Of a stretch of DNA of 64,000 bases, positions 22,901 through 33,312 are shown one piece after another. How positions within the stretch are numbered: the stretch's first letter is position 1; each line of letters starts with the position of its first letter. Position numbers and translations under genes: made by a program. The DNA comes from Alectoria sarmentosa (taxonomy: Eukaryota; Ascomycota; Lecanoromycetes; Lecanorales; Parmeliaceae), in NCBI GenBank assembly GCA_009733775.1, contig WOGZ01000002.1, positions 124,001 through 188,000 of the forward strand, written 5' to 3'. The notes below the pieces were generated by a model that worked only from the letters and a program-made list of their open reading frames with translations, ran no database searches and was not told where the DNA came from.

Positions 22901-23325
22901 ACGGCTCCCTCCTCTACGGGGCCCACCTCTTCCCTTTCAACCCACGCTCTTCATCTGCACGCTACTGCGGAGCGTATGTCACTACCCAACTTGGCTGGTC
23001 TCGAAAGATAACGCCGGAGGATTGTGGCATTACCGACGCCTTCATGATCTTATTGGATGAGCGAGGCTTTGCATTGGGTGAGCCGGGAGCGCGGTGGATC
23101 GATGAAGGGATGGTCATCACCATGTGCGTGGCTCTTTGGGTCGGCATGGTCAAAAGAGGGGAAATTGAAGTTGACAGGTCGAAGGAGGAGAGAATTGGAC
23201 TAAGGGACCAAGGTGATAGAAAGTGGACGAAGGATGATATTGATTGGGCGAGCAATGAGAGTGCGTATTTTGAGCGGAAGAGGAGGGAGTTTGATGGGCT
23301 GCCTAGTTGGAAGAACAAGGCCTGA
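19975..23325 (+). CDS. AT-hook DNA-binding protein, 1116 aa
   Basis: A single exon opens at the ATG at 19975 (MTAKMAPYKDMLLSSPDPLG). The frame is open slightly upstream but without an ATG. Two canonical AT-hooks, GRGRPRKS (about residue 136) and KPRGRPRKS (about 185), and a weaker KIRGRRQE (about 233) predict binding to the minor groove of AT-rich DNA in the nucleus. The long middle is disordered and rich in SP sites, with an acidic IVIDSDDDEEE stretch near residue 655 that resembles a SUMO-interacting motif. The last 160 residues (TPWEECHFRALGPLYYGSLL through WASNESAYFERKRREFDGL) look folded and are the conserved part. I infer a chromatin-associated role. The exact family function is unknown to me. 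Confidence 0.85.
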   Translation: MTAKMAPYKDMLLSSPDPLGMSNGNLSSHSPTKVGNGLPLITPRKAVNEASGNAQVQEFYINTPPHPKRHPSPAKSPRQKTQSTSPWRIRLTVEAEQMDDMQKSEPSPVKRLTERTTTITVPLKGGDDTPPTGKQGRGRPRKSLDSPVKRAGTPKPTAGGRRKTMPKSPEKREEAHSETATRPRKPRGRPRKSAPSLDTLQKDEVDVWLGSSLADGGETAETVTKPTRTKIRGRRQEITPMKIALDSDIESQSSSAGIAGDVPKELAWTLGNRHHEQDRMDQNLSKTNEAATAQMQQSLDSRMDREHSTLGQQNERLWGSTIHRSTRSPSPTGDNAQNQADFDPSDQHQEYDSILESEGFSMVSVSSLPSVGDNPVSPPQPRGSLHEHTPGTTSSPSIAPAPETAKIHSSPRHLEKPSDVTPRLARAFCAGIALQGVLSPKDQSQRLGSAFHESQKPSPFLTAEKPAPLRDVSRPISRDKLPQKPLDDLFRGFGAGTRRELKAGLRLGEELAKRQQSNTESVVGGKGRDDVFQHTDSPKYPGLPAADTKECYRLKASGSEKQVVYPILSNNQLPSPERSVIDEEEEDLMSWRADTPIKQDHPASASAQILVDDKSTGPDASAIDYTMMAREEEWQREREAVSKQIEMASKSQVIVIDSDDDEEEKQGPEEDLIDSDIWQAEAQSADQSREITPEVSDTLLQPEVVKPRRSKLPSPWRRTSQVVYSDEVKPTESDLFWQPDLSQARDSKRRNARKGQTQDHSGILTDPVLDSSMENTRKAEAQIQLEALYAWPAERSLLSIDEDSNAATSTKQAPEPGSTQQTDQTKISPVVVMPSEIQTVTELPSVSKGTYTNDVIEVSKKVTSLKVTEGTSLEPNSRTSKDRKSSIDPRLLQEEKTPPNILNQSLRPIQPLQSTQPSASWLSRLTVPIWSVFTPAAPLPPAATKEDILCSSPHEPLCQLTPWEECHFRALGPLYYGSLLYGAHLFPFNPRSSSARYCGAYVTTQLGWSRKITPEDCGITDAFMILLDERGFALGEPGARWIDEGMVITMCVALWVGMVKRGEIEVDRSKEERIGLRDQGDRKWTKDDIDWASNESAYFERKRREFDGLPSWKNKA

Positions 23326-23780
23326 TGCCTTGAAAGTTGAACCGTCGGTCAGAAAGCTGGACACGCTCGTGCCAATAAGAGCGGCTCGGGTCCATTTATC
23401 TGTATTCAATGTGTGGTCCTCATGGATTCCACGCAACCACTCAAGCCGTATGTTTTTTCCGAGTGACTCCTTCTTACTCGATACTTTAGTCTGTGACCTG
23501 AGAGATAGTCGGGAGAGGGGAAAGTGTTCCACTCCCGGTATACTCTAGAGACCGATATTACGACCTATTGCGTGTCATGAGATGAGTTCCGTCCCCCCTT
23601 GTCTAGACTTGTCTGACGAATCGACCGTGTCAGGCTGTGGGCGTCTTTCTCTCCTCGTGCTCCCTATAGTTGTCTTATGAGTTGAGTCTGTCTCTTGAAA
23701 AAGGTACGACGACTCCGAAATCATCATCATCTCAACCCATATTTTCCCACATGCGTTTCTAGTGAAACAGTACATGCTCC
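23326..23780. other. Convergent 3' spacer, no gene seen
   Basis: This lies between the convergent AT-hook gene and the COG7-like gene. At 23702-23720 a short ACTCCGAAATCATCATCAT stretch resembles the 3' end of the introner-like elements but lacks their other parts. Otherwise featureless. Confidence 0.4.
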
Positions 23781-24773
23781 TCATTCCATATAGATTTCAT
23801 CTCTCAACCTCCTCAGAAACCCTGCCCCAGGTCCACTTCCGCTCGTCTCTACTACTCCCCTCACCGCGCTTCCCTCCCTCTGCTCCAGCTTGGGCCTCCC
23901 AGCAGCCTTCCCCCGCCCCTCCCTCTCTTGAACGACATCCTCCAACCCATCAATCCACCTTCCCCTCGCCTTCTCCTCGCTCGTGCCCTTCCATATCTCA
24001 CACACATCCCTTAGCTCCTGTACCCTCGCTTTGGCCGCTGCCATATCCCCTCGCTCCAGCATCTCCCATACCTCCTGCTTCAAGCTAGCCAGCGCAGCTT
24101 GCCCCTTTGACTCGAGGTCCGGATCTATGTTCGGCGCGGACACGGAAATGAGAGAGGATGTGGTCGTTATTAATAGGGATGGAGGCATGGGGAATGATAA
24201 GGCGAGGTTGAAGCGTTGGATTACGGTTTGCAAAGATGATCGGACTTGGAGGAGGGTCCGGAGGCGGGGGAGAGCTTCGGGTTCAGTCATTGACGGATCG
24301 GGCGTAGGGATGGGGTGTGAGTTTTTCCTGATGGTGCTGGGCGATGTAGGTTGGCTGCCATGTCTGATCCGCGTAGGTGACGAGGGGACGTCTGCGGGCG
24401 AGGATGCAGGATCCAAGCCGGTTGGCACGAATCCTCGTATCGCCTCACTCAATACCCCTCTCGAAGACAGTGAGTCTGCGAGCGACAAAGCTTCTCCACG
24501 GAGCAACTCGACTTCGTAAGCGAGCCGCGAGCCGGTGCGGAGGATGTCGTCTGTCAGGCTCGTGAGGGTTGTGGAAAGACGGGTCATTTGGGCTGCAAGG
24601 GCTGCGGTTTGGGATTGGGATTGGGTGGCTATGGATGAGAGGGTTGGCGTCGGTCTTGAGGCGGTGGTGGGGAGGGTGTCGTTGAGGTAGGCGGTTGGGG
24701 AGAATGTGGAGGAGAGGAAGGGAGCGAGGAGGGGGTCGGTAAGGTGGGGGTCAGGAGACCGGGAGGTTTGCAT
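23781..24773 (-). CDS. Probable Golgi COG complex subunit 7-like protein
   Basis: A single exon of 330 aa starts with the ATG at 24773. The N terminus (DPLLAPFLSSTFSPTAYLND) followed by a helical segment (LAAQMTRLSTTLTSLTDDILRTGSRLAYEVELLRGEALSLADSL) resembles the short fungal Cog7 proteins as I remember them. The rest is mainly helical (QEVWEMLERGDMAAAKARVQELRDV). The COG complex tethers retrograde vesicles at the Golgi. There is no membrane segment or signal peptide, which fits a peripheral protein. The evidence is the overall pattern, not a catalytic motif, so another tether-type helical protein is possible. The coding strand is rich in C and T runs. Confidence 0.55.
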   Translation of the reverse strand: MQTSRSPDPHLTDPLLAPFLSSTFSPTAYLNDTLPTTASRPTPTLSSIATQSQSQTAALAAQMTRLSTTLTSLTDDILRTGSRLAYEVELLRGEALSLADSLSSRGVLSEAIRGFVPTGLDPASSPADVPSSPTRIRHGSQPTSPSTIRKNSHPIPTPDPSMTEPEALPRLRTLLQVRSSLQTVIQRFNLALSFPMPPSLLITTTSSLISVSAPNIDPDLESKGQAALASLKQEVWEMLERGDMAAAKARVQELRDVCEIWKGTSEEKARGRWIDGLEDVVQEREGRGKAAGRPKLEQREGSAVRGVVETSGSGPGAGFLRRLRDEIYME

Positions 24774-25341
24774 TGTATGAGCTCGCGGTGGAATTTAAAA
24801 CTTCGTAATGGTGAATACTGAAGGGATTTTCCGTTGAACCAGGCGTAGATGGATTGTCGTTGTAGTGCTGCTACTGCTTCCTGTCCCACTTTTTGATAGG
24901 GCTGGATGAGGTTCCTGGACTATTTTAGCTGCCGGAGCTAAGATAGCGATAACCAGGATCTGGGTTGTGTTTTGGAGCTCACACAGCCTTGTCCAAGCTG
25001 GGCTTGTTGCCTGAGAACAACTCACTTTCTGTAAGCGGGAGATATGGACTTTCGTTTCTTGGAACCTGGTGGTTTTTTGTCTGACTTATCATCGCATACG
25101 AGAAACTTGTCGCTGCCATTGAAGGCTGCCAAGCACAGTCTATAGACTCATTTGAAGACTCACACTGCTCCTTGACACTTGATCATCGTCCACAACACAT
25201 CTTTTCGTTGATGGCAACACACCGTTCTTTGACAAACCTCCTGGACCATTCTCTTTCACCAAACACCATCTCTCAGTCCTACATTTCACATCCCAATTTG
25301 TGTGTGAGGTTACACAACCAGTACACTTCTTCACTGCCGCC
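24774..25341. promoter_or_regulatory. Divergent promoter, COG7-like / PARP-UBC genes
   Basis: These 568 bp lie between two divergent start codons. Short open frames in it are not convincing. It contains the 5' leaders of both genes. No clear motif is seen. Confidence 0.45.
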
Positions 25342-28300
25342 ATGCCTCGCAAGGCATTTGTTGCTGACCTACAGGAGGCTGCCAAGGTCTTCGAGCGAGT
25401 CAATGTCTCACATTTGAAAGCAGGGGGGGAGGATGGCATGATTAATTTCCTCTATCACATAAATGATGGAAATGCTACAGAGATCACGGTCATGGTTCCA
25501 GGTAAGTAATCCCTCTAGTCGTTCGGACGGATGGCGTGAGCAGTCGATTCTCTAGGAAAGACCGTGCAATAAGAACGTTGCTTGACAGATTTCACTGATA
25601 TTTTGCCACAGACCTTGGAGAGTACCCGGAATCACATATGTACATGATTTACACGGATTCTGAGAATGTGCCTACGTCGATCCACTCAGCGTTGGACGAC
25701 ATGAGCAATTGCCCCGGTATGAAAATCTCTGACATGATGGCCAAAGTTGTAAAGACACTTGACAAGGCAACTGCGGGCTCTCGACACAATCCCGTGGATA
25801 TTGACGATGGTGATCCTATGCAGATTGACTCCGACCTCGAGCCCGAAGAATCTGACGACCCAGACGATTACGACAGCGACGCTGGGGCATGGTCCCCCAA
25901 ATCGCCAAAGCATGATTCATCAAACAGCGCTCCGCAGGTACGTCTGGGTGATCGCTCGGATATCCTGGCTTCGAATGCTAGAATCCGCAAGGATCTTCGT
26001 TTGGCGAAAGAAGCTGGCTTTCGAGTTTGCTACCTCGGACATCTGCTCAACGGTGGCCAAGACGGATTTGTGACTATCTCATGCCGCGTTGCCAAGCTTG
26101 GTATCTCTGACGAAGCTTTACAAGCATGGCACCTGGAACCAAACCAGTACTTCATCCTGCTCATACGATACACCGCTGGCTACAAGGATCTAGACCGCCT
26201 CATCAGCCAGGGCATGTCGCATCCAAGCACTGGAGTGCAAATGCGAGTTGGCTTGAGCTCCAGATATAAATTGCCTATTGATGAGACCATCGCTGCCTTT
26301 GCAGTTCTGGAAGACAAAAGCAAGTCTCGGAAGCTCATAACTACTCATGCTTTTAATGAGCCTAAAAAAGGAGGCTTGGGTCGTCTCTTTATTGGCAAAC
26401 CCCTTGACGATCTCTTGAATGACCGACTCATGCCCTTGCTCAGGTATCGCAACGCAATGGGATTTGACTGGGGGGGCGCCGAAGACTTCTTCAATGATCA
26501 TCAAGGCCGGAATCTCGATGGACAAGATGCTATAGACCCAAAATATTGGGCCGATGATGCTTCCAAACATCTAGAGACGTTACCAAAGCTTGTGACTCAG
26601 GACCACATGACCGGCAACCCGAAGGAGCGCTCATTTCCTCTGACGGCCATGCAGTTCGCACTGCGCCACCTTGTTCGATGCACAGAATTTTGCTTGGTTT
26701 GCCACTGTAAAGTCGAGGCTGACTTCGAAGCTCTGAAACCCTATGTCTGCTCGAAACCGTTATGCTTATATCAGTATATGAGTCTGGGTTTTGGACCGAG
26801 CATCGAACATGAAATTATAACCCAGCCTCATGTCGTCGATCTTTTGATCAGCTTCTGTTACACCAGTGCCACTTATCGCAAGCTCCGGTATCTCCCAACT
26901 GGTATGGCGCTTATGGTTCCAGCACCCACACTCATTACGGAGCGCCAAATGCCTGATATCGCCTATGGAATACCATTTCCTCCGTACCCTATGACAGACG
27001 GTCTCAGTCCTTACAAGGCCTCCAAGAAGCCGAAAGCCATGCAGGAAGCCACAACCCATAAAGCAAAATTCGATCGCCAGAAAATGGAGCTTCTTTTCCA
27101 CCCGGGTGCTGCACAAGTGGTGTATCCTGGCAACTGGGTATCTTTCCTTCCTCCCACGCAGCTCGAGGAACGTCACCATTGCAGAGTGACCGAGGTATTG
27201 CATCCAACGGTCAGACTAGCCGTACCAGTGATTAGAGCTGCGAAGAAAACTGGAAAAGCTGACCAGCCGGCTGCTGTTGGGGTTTCGCAGCGACACCTTT
27301 CGGGTACGAACAAAGCAAATATACCAACCACATTGACTCCAGCTACAACCCCTCCACCAACAGTCACGGCAGAAAAATCAACAAATGCGCTCCCAGAAGT
27401 CCAGTTCATTGTCTATGATCAAAATTTCGATGATCTTGACGACCATCAAAAGCAGCTCTCAATCTGTATACTTTTGGAGACACTGCCCAGTGTGCAACAG
27501 ATGGGCGATTATCTTCGGAGCAAGGGCGGCCAAGACACTTCTCTGCGCCAATGGGCTGAGCGAATCTCCCCAGCAGCACTGGGTGTCCTTCGTTGGATTA
27601 TTGCTTCAAACCGCTCCTGCATCATTCAAGTTGACAGTCTCAATGGAAGCGACCGCAAATCTGAGGAGAGAGTCTCGGGGATGCCTGGCTGGATGCAATT
27701 CCGCTTCGCCCAAGGTGCGCCAGATAAAGAACAGAGATTCGTGACATCCATACGTGATACAACACCGAATGCGAAATATCCTACCATTTTTGCGTGGCAT
27801 GGAAGTCCCTTGCACAACTGGCACGGTATCGTCAGAGAGGGTCTACACTTCGAGAAGGCTGACCATGGCAGAGCTTTTGGCGATGGTGTTTATCATTCTT
27901 TACAAGCCCACACTAGCGTCGGGTACAGCGGTATGGGATTCTTGTCTCGCGGCTACAGCGGCCGAGAAGATACTGTGTTGACTCCAGGCGAATGGCCTCA
28001 CAGTCAGCTAAGGATATCGCAGGCAATTGCACTGAATGAGATTGTCAATGCGCCTTCGCAATTCGTCAGTAAGAACCCGCACCTGGTTGTGGCCCAGCTG
28101 GATTGGATTCAATCGCGCTACTTATTCGTCAGGTGCAACATGCAGGGGATCCAGCTTCAGGATAGTCCACCGACCCAGGTCTACGAACAAGATCCGTCGT
28201 ATACGCCTATCGGGGAGAAGAATTCACAGATTATCATGCCTGTCACTGCGGTCAGCAAATCCCGGAGACCTGTGTCAAAGACTATCACCGTTAAGTCTGG

Positions 28301-29199
28301 GAATAAAAAGATCAAAGTTGCAAATGAACAAGAGCTAGAGGAAATTGCCATGATAAGCGATGATACGGACTATGAAGATCTCGAGGTATTTTTCTCGGAC
28401 ACAGAAGAGAAGACAGAACATACTTCACAGCAGAACAAAGGAAAGGGCAAAACTCTCCCGAAGCTACCATCCCCGATTAAGTCTCATGCTTCAAAGACAG
28501 ACTTCGTACCTGGCAGTCTCAACCACAATTCGCTTCCTCTACTCGAGCCACCTTCCTATGCGACCTCAATGGCCACCAAGGCGTTGCAGCGGGAACTGAC
28601 CGCCACGCTGAAAGTTCAGGATACACACCCAGCCCATGAATTGGGATGGTATATCGATCGGGAACTCATCAATAACGTCTACCAATGGATTGTGGAGTTG
28701 CACTCTTTTGAATCTCACCTTCCTCTTGCCGAGGACATGAAATCCAGAGGCGTCAAGAGTGTAGTTATGGAGATTCGGTTCGGCAAGAACTATCCCATGA
28801 GCCCACCCTTCGTCCGTGTCATTCGTCCTCGCTTCTTGAGCTTCATGGCAGGTGGAGGCGGTCACGTTACTGCTGGCGGAGCATTATGCATGGAGCTTCT
28901 GACCAATTCCGGCTGGAGCGCTGTCTCGAACATCGAGTCTGTTCTCTTGCAGGTCCGACTCGCAATGTCATCGATAGATCCAAAACCAGCACGCCTGGAG
29001 CAAGGAGCTATTAGGGACTATCAGGTGGGAGAAGCTGTGGAAGCGTTCGTTAGGGCTTGTCACACACATGGCGTAAGTACTTTATCCCAAAACTGAACGG
29101 GCAGCTAAGCTAACTCGTATACAGTGGGAGGTACCTGAAGACTTCAGATCTTCACACGGGGGAATGATGGGTGGAATGTTCGGCTTCAAGCAGAGATAA
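25342..29199 (+). CDS. PARP-type ADP-ribosyltransferase fused to UBE2Q-like E2 domain
   Basis: Three exons, 25342-25501, 25612-29072 and 29125-29199, encode 1231 aa. Order: an N-terminal RWD-like part (residues 1-105, including YPESHMYMIYT); a linker with DLEPEESDDPDDYDSD; a second alpha/beta region (IRKDLRLAKEAGFRVCY...); a Cys cluster (CTEFCLVCHCK...YVCSKPLC) near residue 410 that may bind metal; a PARP catalytic core with HGSPLHNWHG (about 783) and GDGVYHS (about 812); then a C-terminal ubiquitin-conjugating domain (about 1060-1200) with VMEIRFGKNYPMSPPFVRVI and GGALCMELLTNSGWS, whose Cys near 1146 is the predicted E2 active site. That block closely resembles human UBE2Q. The last exon adds WEVPEDFRSSHGG. 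PARP-E2 fusions are known in filamentous ascomycetes. The likely role is linked ADP-ribosylation and ubiquitin transfer. The residue at the classical PARP Glu position appears to be His. Confidence 0.9.
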
Positions 29200-30705
29200 C
29201 GATCAGACTTGAGGCGGATTCCGCGACACTGCTCGGCTTACAAGGCGTTGTGCGGGTGAGAATCAAAGAGTAATGACTAGCGTTGCATCAAGGAGCTACG
29301 AGATATGCCGTGCATTATGAGGTTATACAATCAAAAGAACAGGGAAAATGGAACGCTGAAATGCCTAGGAGGCGATCGTGCGATCACGATATCATCAGCA
29401 ATCGAGATGTCTCGGTCTTTTCTACGGCATAGGTAATAAGTGGTTTGTCTTCTCAATGTAAACCTTTTCTGAGAGGGTCTTGTGCCTTAGCGAAATGGGT
29501 AGTGGGTAGCACAGCGTTGAAGCCCATGTAAACAAAGAAACTGCTCTGCTGAAGTCTCAAATACCGCGTGCTGAATGGAAACGAATATTCTCACTTAAAT
29601 TCATGGTGCTTCAGAGTAAGCTGTGCATATACTACACGATTCAAGAACCACTAGGAGACAACGCTAGAGTAGAGATTCACGTTTCCATTTTATTGTTCGC
29701 TATGTTGTACTCTGGTTGAAGACACGACAGAATCGCTGAATCAAAATATTCGCAGGCCTATGTGGTTTTGAATGTCTGCCTTGAGACATGAAACCAGCTG
29801 TGAGTTGTTTTTGTTTTCGGCCCAGGGACTGTAGTAGGCTAATCTACAGCGTTGGACCCTGGTCGCGGGGGAGGTCTACCTCGGCTTGTAACCTATAGGA
29901 TAGGCCTACTTCGGGCGAAATAGCAAGCCACCAAGGCTGGAAGAAGGGAATCGAACCCCCATATAGCGCTCCCCCGGTGCCTTTTCAGTCTCAGGTCTCT
30001 ATAAGATCTCGGCCGGGCATATACTGGGATATGCACCGTTGGAAGAGGGATAGATCCATTCCATTAATCCATCAAGCCCCGACCATCGATACAGCAGATA
30101 CTCGTACTCGAAGATACCTGTATGTCCGTCACAATCTAGTATAGGACCTAAATTGTACGGGTTGTGACCTAGGTGTATGAGAACACCTCGTATATTAACC
30201 CATACTCGTACGTATGTAGTCATAATTTCTCGAGATTCCGGTAGTAAGATCTCTGTGATTTCTTTGCCTAAGAAGTGCGAGGACTTAGGGGTGCACGACG
30301 TATGAACCCTCGAGGGATGGAATTCCTATCGTTAGTAGCTAAGTTAACGAGGCCCACTCGTACAACGATCACCACTAAGATCAAACTGAATGGAAGGTAC
30401 TCAAGGCAAGTACCCATGAGATCTATTGGCTCCTCCGACTAGCAGAGGGTTCGTAGCCAGCACCACGTACAGGTTGATCTCGTAGCTGACCCCTTGAGAC
30501 ATGAAACAGCATGATGACTCGAAGATATTGGCGAGGGGCTGTGGGAATGCCGCCTGCGCCTCAGCCTCAGTTTGCGTCCACGTTCCCCCTCGTTCTTCAA
30601 GGTAGGTCCTAAGCTCTCTTCTACAACTACACAGGAATCCTTCTACTACGCTTACTCATTCTTTCTTGATTCCTCCTTTCTACTTGCTCTTGTGGAAGTC
30701 TCAAG
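29200..30705. other. Gene-free interval with possible degraded repeat
   Basis: No coding region is recognised over 1.5 kb. The segment 29850-30500 has an unusual composition with short palindromic stretches and a GGTTCGATTCC-type box on the minus strand near 29950. No tRNA cloverleaf can be closed around it. A 74-codon minus-strand frame (29999-30223) has no known motif. A decayed transposon is possible but unsupported. The right end is the promoter of the AAA ATPase gene. Confidence 0.35.
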
Positions 30706-32202
30706 ATGCATACACGGCCTAGCACCATGCCTTTGCGGACATCGACAACGACCTTTGCGGTGACCTCTACCTCAACCCGCGACGGAGTCTACAAAGAGTT
30801 CCACAATAATTCCACCGCCCCTCGTATCAACAGCGATGTAGTTCTCGTCGACGCAATTCGCAAGCAATACCCTTCCCTCCATCTCACCATCATCCCTTCC
30901 TTCCAATGCAACTTCCTCAACTACGCCGCGACCGGGCATGCCAGCGCAACTCCCATCGATGGAGACAACTCCTCAATCGAGAACCTGAAACACAGACAAT
31001 ATATGGCCCCAGTCAAAAGAATGGATGGCGGCTCCGGGTTGCTCTATGACTCGGTGCAATTTGGAAAGTGGATGTACAAGTGGGAGGGAAAAGAGCACAT
31101 TCTCTACACCATCACCGGATCCGACGGTCCCTACAAAAGCCCCATGAGCTACCTCCTCGGCTCCACGCCGATAGAAAACGACGAGCTCATGCTTGCGGCA
31201 TGCAGATGGCAGAACTCTATCCATAATACCGTCCTCGTCTTCGACGGCGGATACTGGCAATTCAGCTCCGAGCTCTGGCAAAGCATCCAGAAAGCGAATT
31301 GGGAAGACGTCATCTTAGATGCAGAGATGAAGAAGAGTATCATTGGCGAAGTGATCAAATTCTTCGACTCAAAAGATCGGTATAAGAAGCTTCGCGTGCC
31401 GTGGAAGAGGGGAGTCATCTTCCACGGCCCGCCCGGGAATGGAAAGACGATATCGATCAAGGCGATGATGCATTCGCTCTATGATAGGGATGACCCGGTG
31501 CCTACGTTGTATGTGCGGAGTTTGGCGAGCTATGGGGGGCCGGAGTATGCAATTAGTTTGATCTTCAGCAAGGCGAGACAGATGGCGCCCTGCTTCCTGG
31601 TGTTTGAGGATTTGGATAGTATCGTCTCTGATGCTGTCCGCTCTTACTTCCTGAACGAGGTGGATGGGCTGCAGAATAACGACGGCATTATGATGGTCGG
31701 GAGTACCAATCATCTCGAGAGGTTGGATCCAGGCATTAGCAAGAGGCCGAGCAGATTCGACAGAAAATATCTGTTCCCTGATCCAAATCTGGAAGAGAGA
31801 GTCAAGTACTGTCAATTTTGGAAAAGAAAACTGGACGGTAATGAGGATGTGGAGTTTCCAGAGGTTTTATGTAAAGCGATCGCAGGCATCACGAAAGGCT
31901 TCAGCTTTGCGTATATCCAGGAGGCGTTTGTGGCGGCGCTGTTGGCTATCGCCAACAGAGATGCGAGCGGTGAGGAGGAGGGCCCGTTCGGGAAGGAAGA
32001 CGAGTATAAGCGGTGTGACTGTAAGAAGACAGATTTTGAGAGGATGGTGAGGAGTAAAGTGGAGGATGAGAAGCATTTAGAGAAATTTGTGCTTTGGAGG
32101 GAGATAACGAAGGTGATAAAGACGCTGAGGGAGGAGTTGGAGTCGGAGAAGGGAGTAGAGGGGTTCGAGCGTGGCTTTGATTGCAAGAAGTTTCGTCCCT
32201 AG
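30706..32202 (+). CDS. AAA-family ATPase (BCS1-like / fungal AAA)
   Basis: A single exon of 498 aa starts with the ATG at 30706. The second half is a complete AAA module: Walker A GPPGNGKT (about residue 244), Walker B CFLVFEDLDS (about 300), sensor-1 MMVGSTNHLERLDPG and the arginine-finger region RPSRFDRKY (about 345). The N-terminal 200 residues are alpha/beta, without a transmembrane helix or evident targeting peptide, so this is not classical mitochondrial Bcs1. It is typical of the large fungal family of soluble AAA proteins annotated as BCS1-like. Likely role: ATP-driven protein remodelling, substrate unknown. A Cys/Lys segment (KRCDCKKTDFERMV) follows the lid domain. Both neighbours are unrelated. 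Confidence 0.9.
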   Translation: MHTRPSTMPLRTSTTTFAVTSTSTRDGVYKEFHNNSTAPRINSDVVLVDAIRKQYPSLHLTIIPSFQCNFLNYAATGHASATPIDGDNSSIENLKHRQYMAPVKRMDGGSGLLYDSVQFGKWMYKWEGKEHILYTITGSDGPYKSPMSYLLGSTPIENDELMLAACRWQNSIHNTVLVFDGGYWQFSSELWQSIQKANWEDVILDAEMKKSIIGEVIKFFDSKDRYKKLRVPWKRGVIFHGPPGNGKTISIKAMMHSLYDRDDPVPTLYVRSLASYGGPEYAISLIFSKARQMAPCFLVFEDLDSIVSDAVRSYFLNEVDGLQNNDGIMMVGSTNHLERLDPGISKRPSRFDRKYLFPDPNLEERVKYCQFWKRKLDGNEDVEFPEVLCKAIAGITKGFSFAYIQEAFVAALLAIANRDASGEEEGPFGKEDEYKRCDCKKTDFERMVRSKVEDEKHLEKFVLWREITKVIKTLREELESEKGVEGFERGFDCKKFRP

Positions 32203-32595
32203 TGCATACACACAAAACGTTGGGATTTAGGCGTCATCGTTGCATAAGGATTTGAATCTATTTGATTTCCTGACCCGATAAGCAGGAATTGGTCAACGCG
32301 AAATGTCCGAGAGCTTCCTATGATATAATCTCTACCAGTCTTGAATGAGTCTATCGCCAATTCTGATATATGCAGAGCCGAGCTATCTCTGAGCCACTTT
32401 GAAGCTCCTTTGCTATGAAGACGATCCTCGATACTGCTAAGAAATCAGATGATGCCAGCCAACAGGATGACGAGTGCGGAAGCCTCACATTCTGGCAAAG
32501 CATCTTAAAGCGGCACCATATCCGTGGTCGGTTCACTTGATGGATAATGAAGCCTAGCCATACTGAGATCATGCTGCGCTGTGTCTCAGTCTGCT
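32203..32595. other. Convergent 3' spacer, no gene seen
   Basis: This lies between the convergent AAA ATPase and OGFr-domain genes. No motif or open frame of note. Confidence 0.5.
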
Positions 32596-33312
32596 TTAAG
32601 CTGAGCCACCCTTCTGCTCAGCAGCCTCTCCTCCCTCATCGTTCCCGTTCCGATCGGCAGCAGCATCACCGTAAGCCTCAGCCTGTTTACTCGCCTCGTA
32701 CTCATAAAGGAAATCCTGCCCCTGCCCCTCGTCCCTATCGTCTTCCGGCGCCAAATACAAAGGCCGCCCGGCAGCGCGCGTCCAAAACATCATCGACTTG
32801 GCGCCGATGCCGGACTTGCCATTGTCGTAGACGGAGCTTAGCACGCGGTGGAAAAGCGTCGCATGCTTTTCGAGGCCGAGGACGCGGAGGGAGCGGATGA
32901 TGCGCGTGATGCGCAGGTGATTGTGGTTGAAGCGCTCGATCCAGTTCTTGGAAGCTCGACTGAAGTTGTCGCCGAGCACGATGTCGAGATTCGAACTCCC
33001 GGCCTGCGACCAGGACGATTCGAACCCGTAGAAGTGAAGCATGCGGGTTAGTGAGCGCGCCAGCTGGTCTCGGAGCTCGGGGCGTGAGCGGAAAGCGATG
33101 AAGGTGGCCTTGTCGATGACGGGAGCGGAGGAGTGGAACCTCGAGGTTTCGGGGAGGGGGAAGAGCAGCTGGATGTAGTCGTGGCAGTATTCGAGCTCGC
33201 TGTTAGGCAGGGCGAGGATCGAGGACAGGGTTCGCCCGTCTGGATCGGAGCCTTGGATGGCGGGGTCGTAGAAGCGGACGAGCATGGGGGTGGTGCTGCG
33301 GTTGGTGGCCAT
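32596..33312 (-). CDS. OGFr-domain protein (opioid growth factor receptor conserved region)
   Basis: A single exon of 238 aa. The frame is open 63 bp further upstream, but the first ATG is at 33312 (MATNRSTTPMLVRFYDP). Conserved OGFr-region features: a short segment leading to LPNSELEYCHDYIQLLFPLPE, the hallmark 'E..H.YIQWLFP' motif, then APVIDKATFIAFRS, LRDQLARSLTRMLHFYGF and NHNHLRITRIIRSLRVLGLE with FHRVLSSVY. The domain is widespread in fungi and bacteria and its biochemical function there is unknown. The animal name should not be read as receptor activity. The C terminus is acidic and low-complexity (DEGQGQDF...EGGEAAEQKG). Confidence 0.85.
   Translation of the reverse strand: MATNRSTTPMLVRFYDPAIQGSDPDGRTLSSILALPNSELEYCHDYIQLLFPLPETSRFHSSAPVIDKATFIAFRSRPELRDQLARSLTRMLHFYGFESSWSQAGSSNLDIVLGDNFSRASKNWIERFNHNHLRITRIIRSLRVLGLEKHATLFHRVLSSVYDNGKSGIGAKSMMFWTRAAGRPLYLAPEDDRDEGQGQDFLYEYEASKQAEAYGDAAADRNGNDEGGEAAEQKGGSA

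Noticed and set aside
23688..23735. ACTCCGAAATCATCATCAT resembling the 3' end of an introner-like element
   Set aside because: Only about 12 bases agree. No donor end, hairpin or GCTGAC branch is present and the site is intergenic.
29936..29990. tRNA-like B-box (GGTTCGATTCC) on the minus strand
   Set aside because: A T-arm can be drawn, but there is no matching 7-bp acceptor stem and no A-box at the proper distance.
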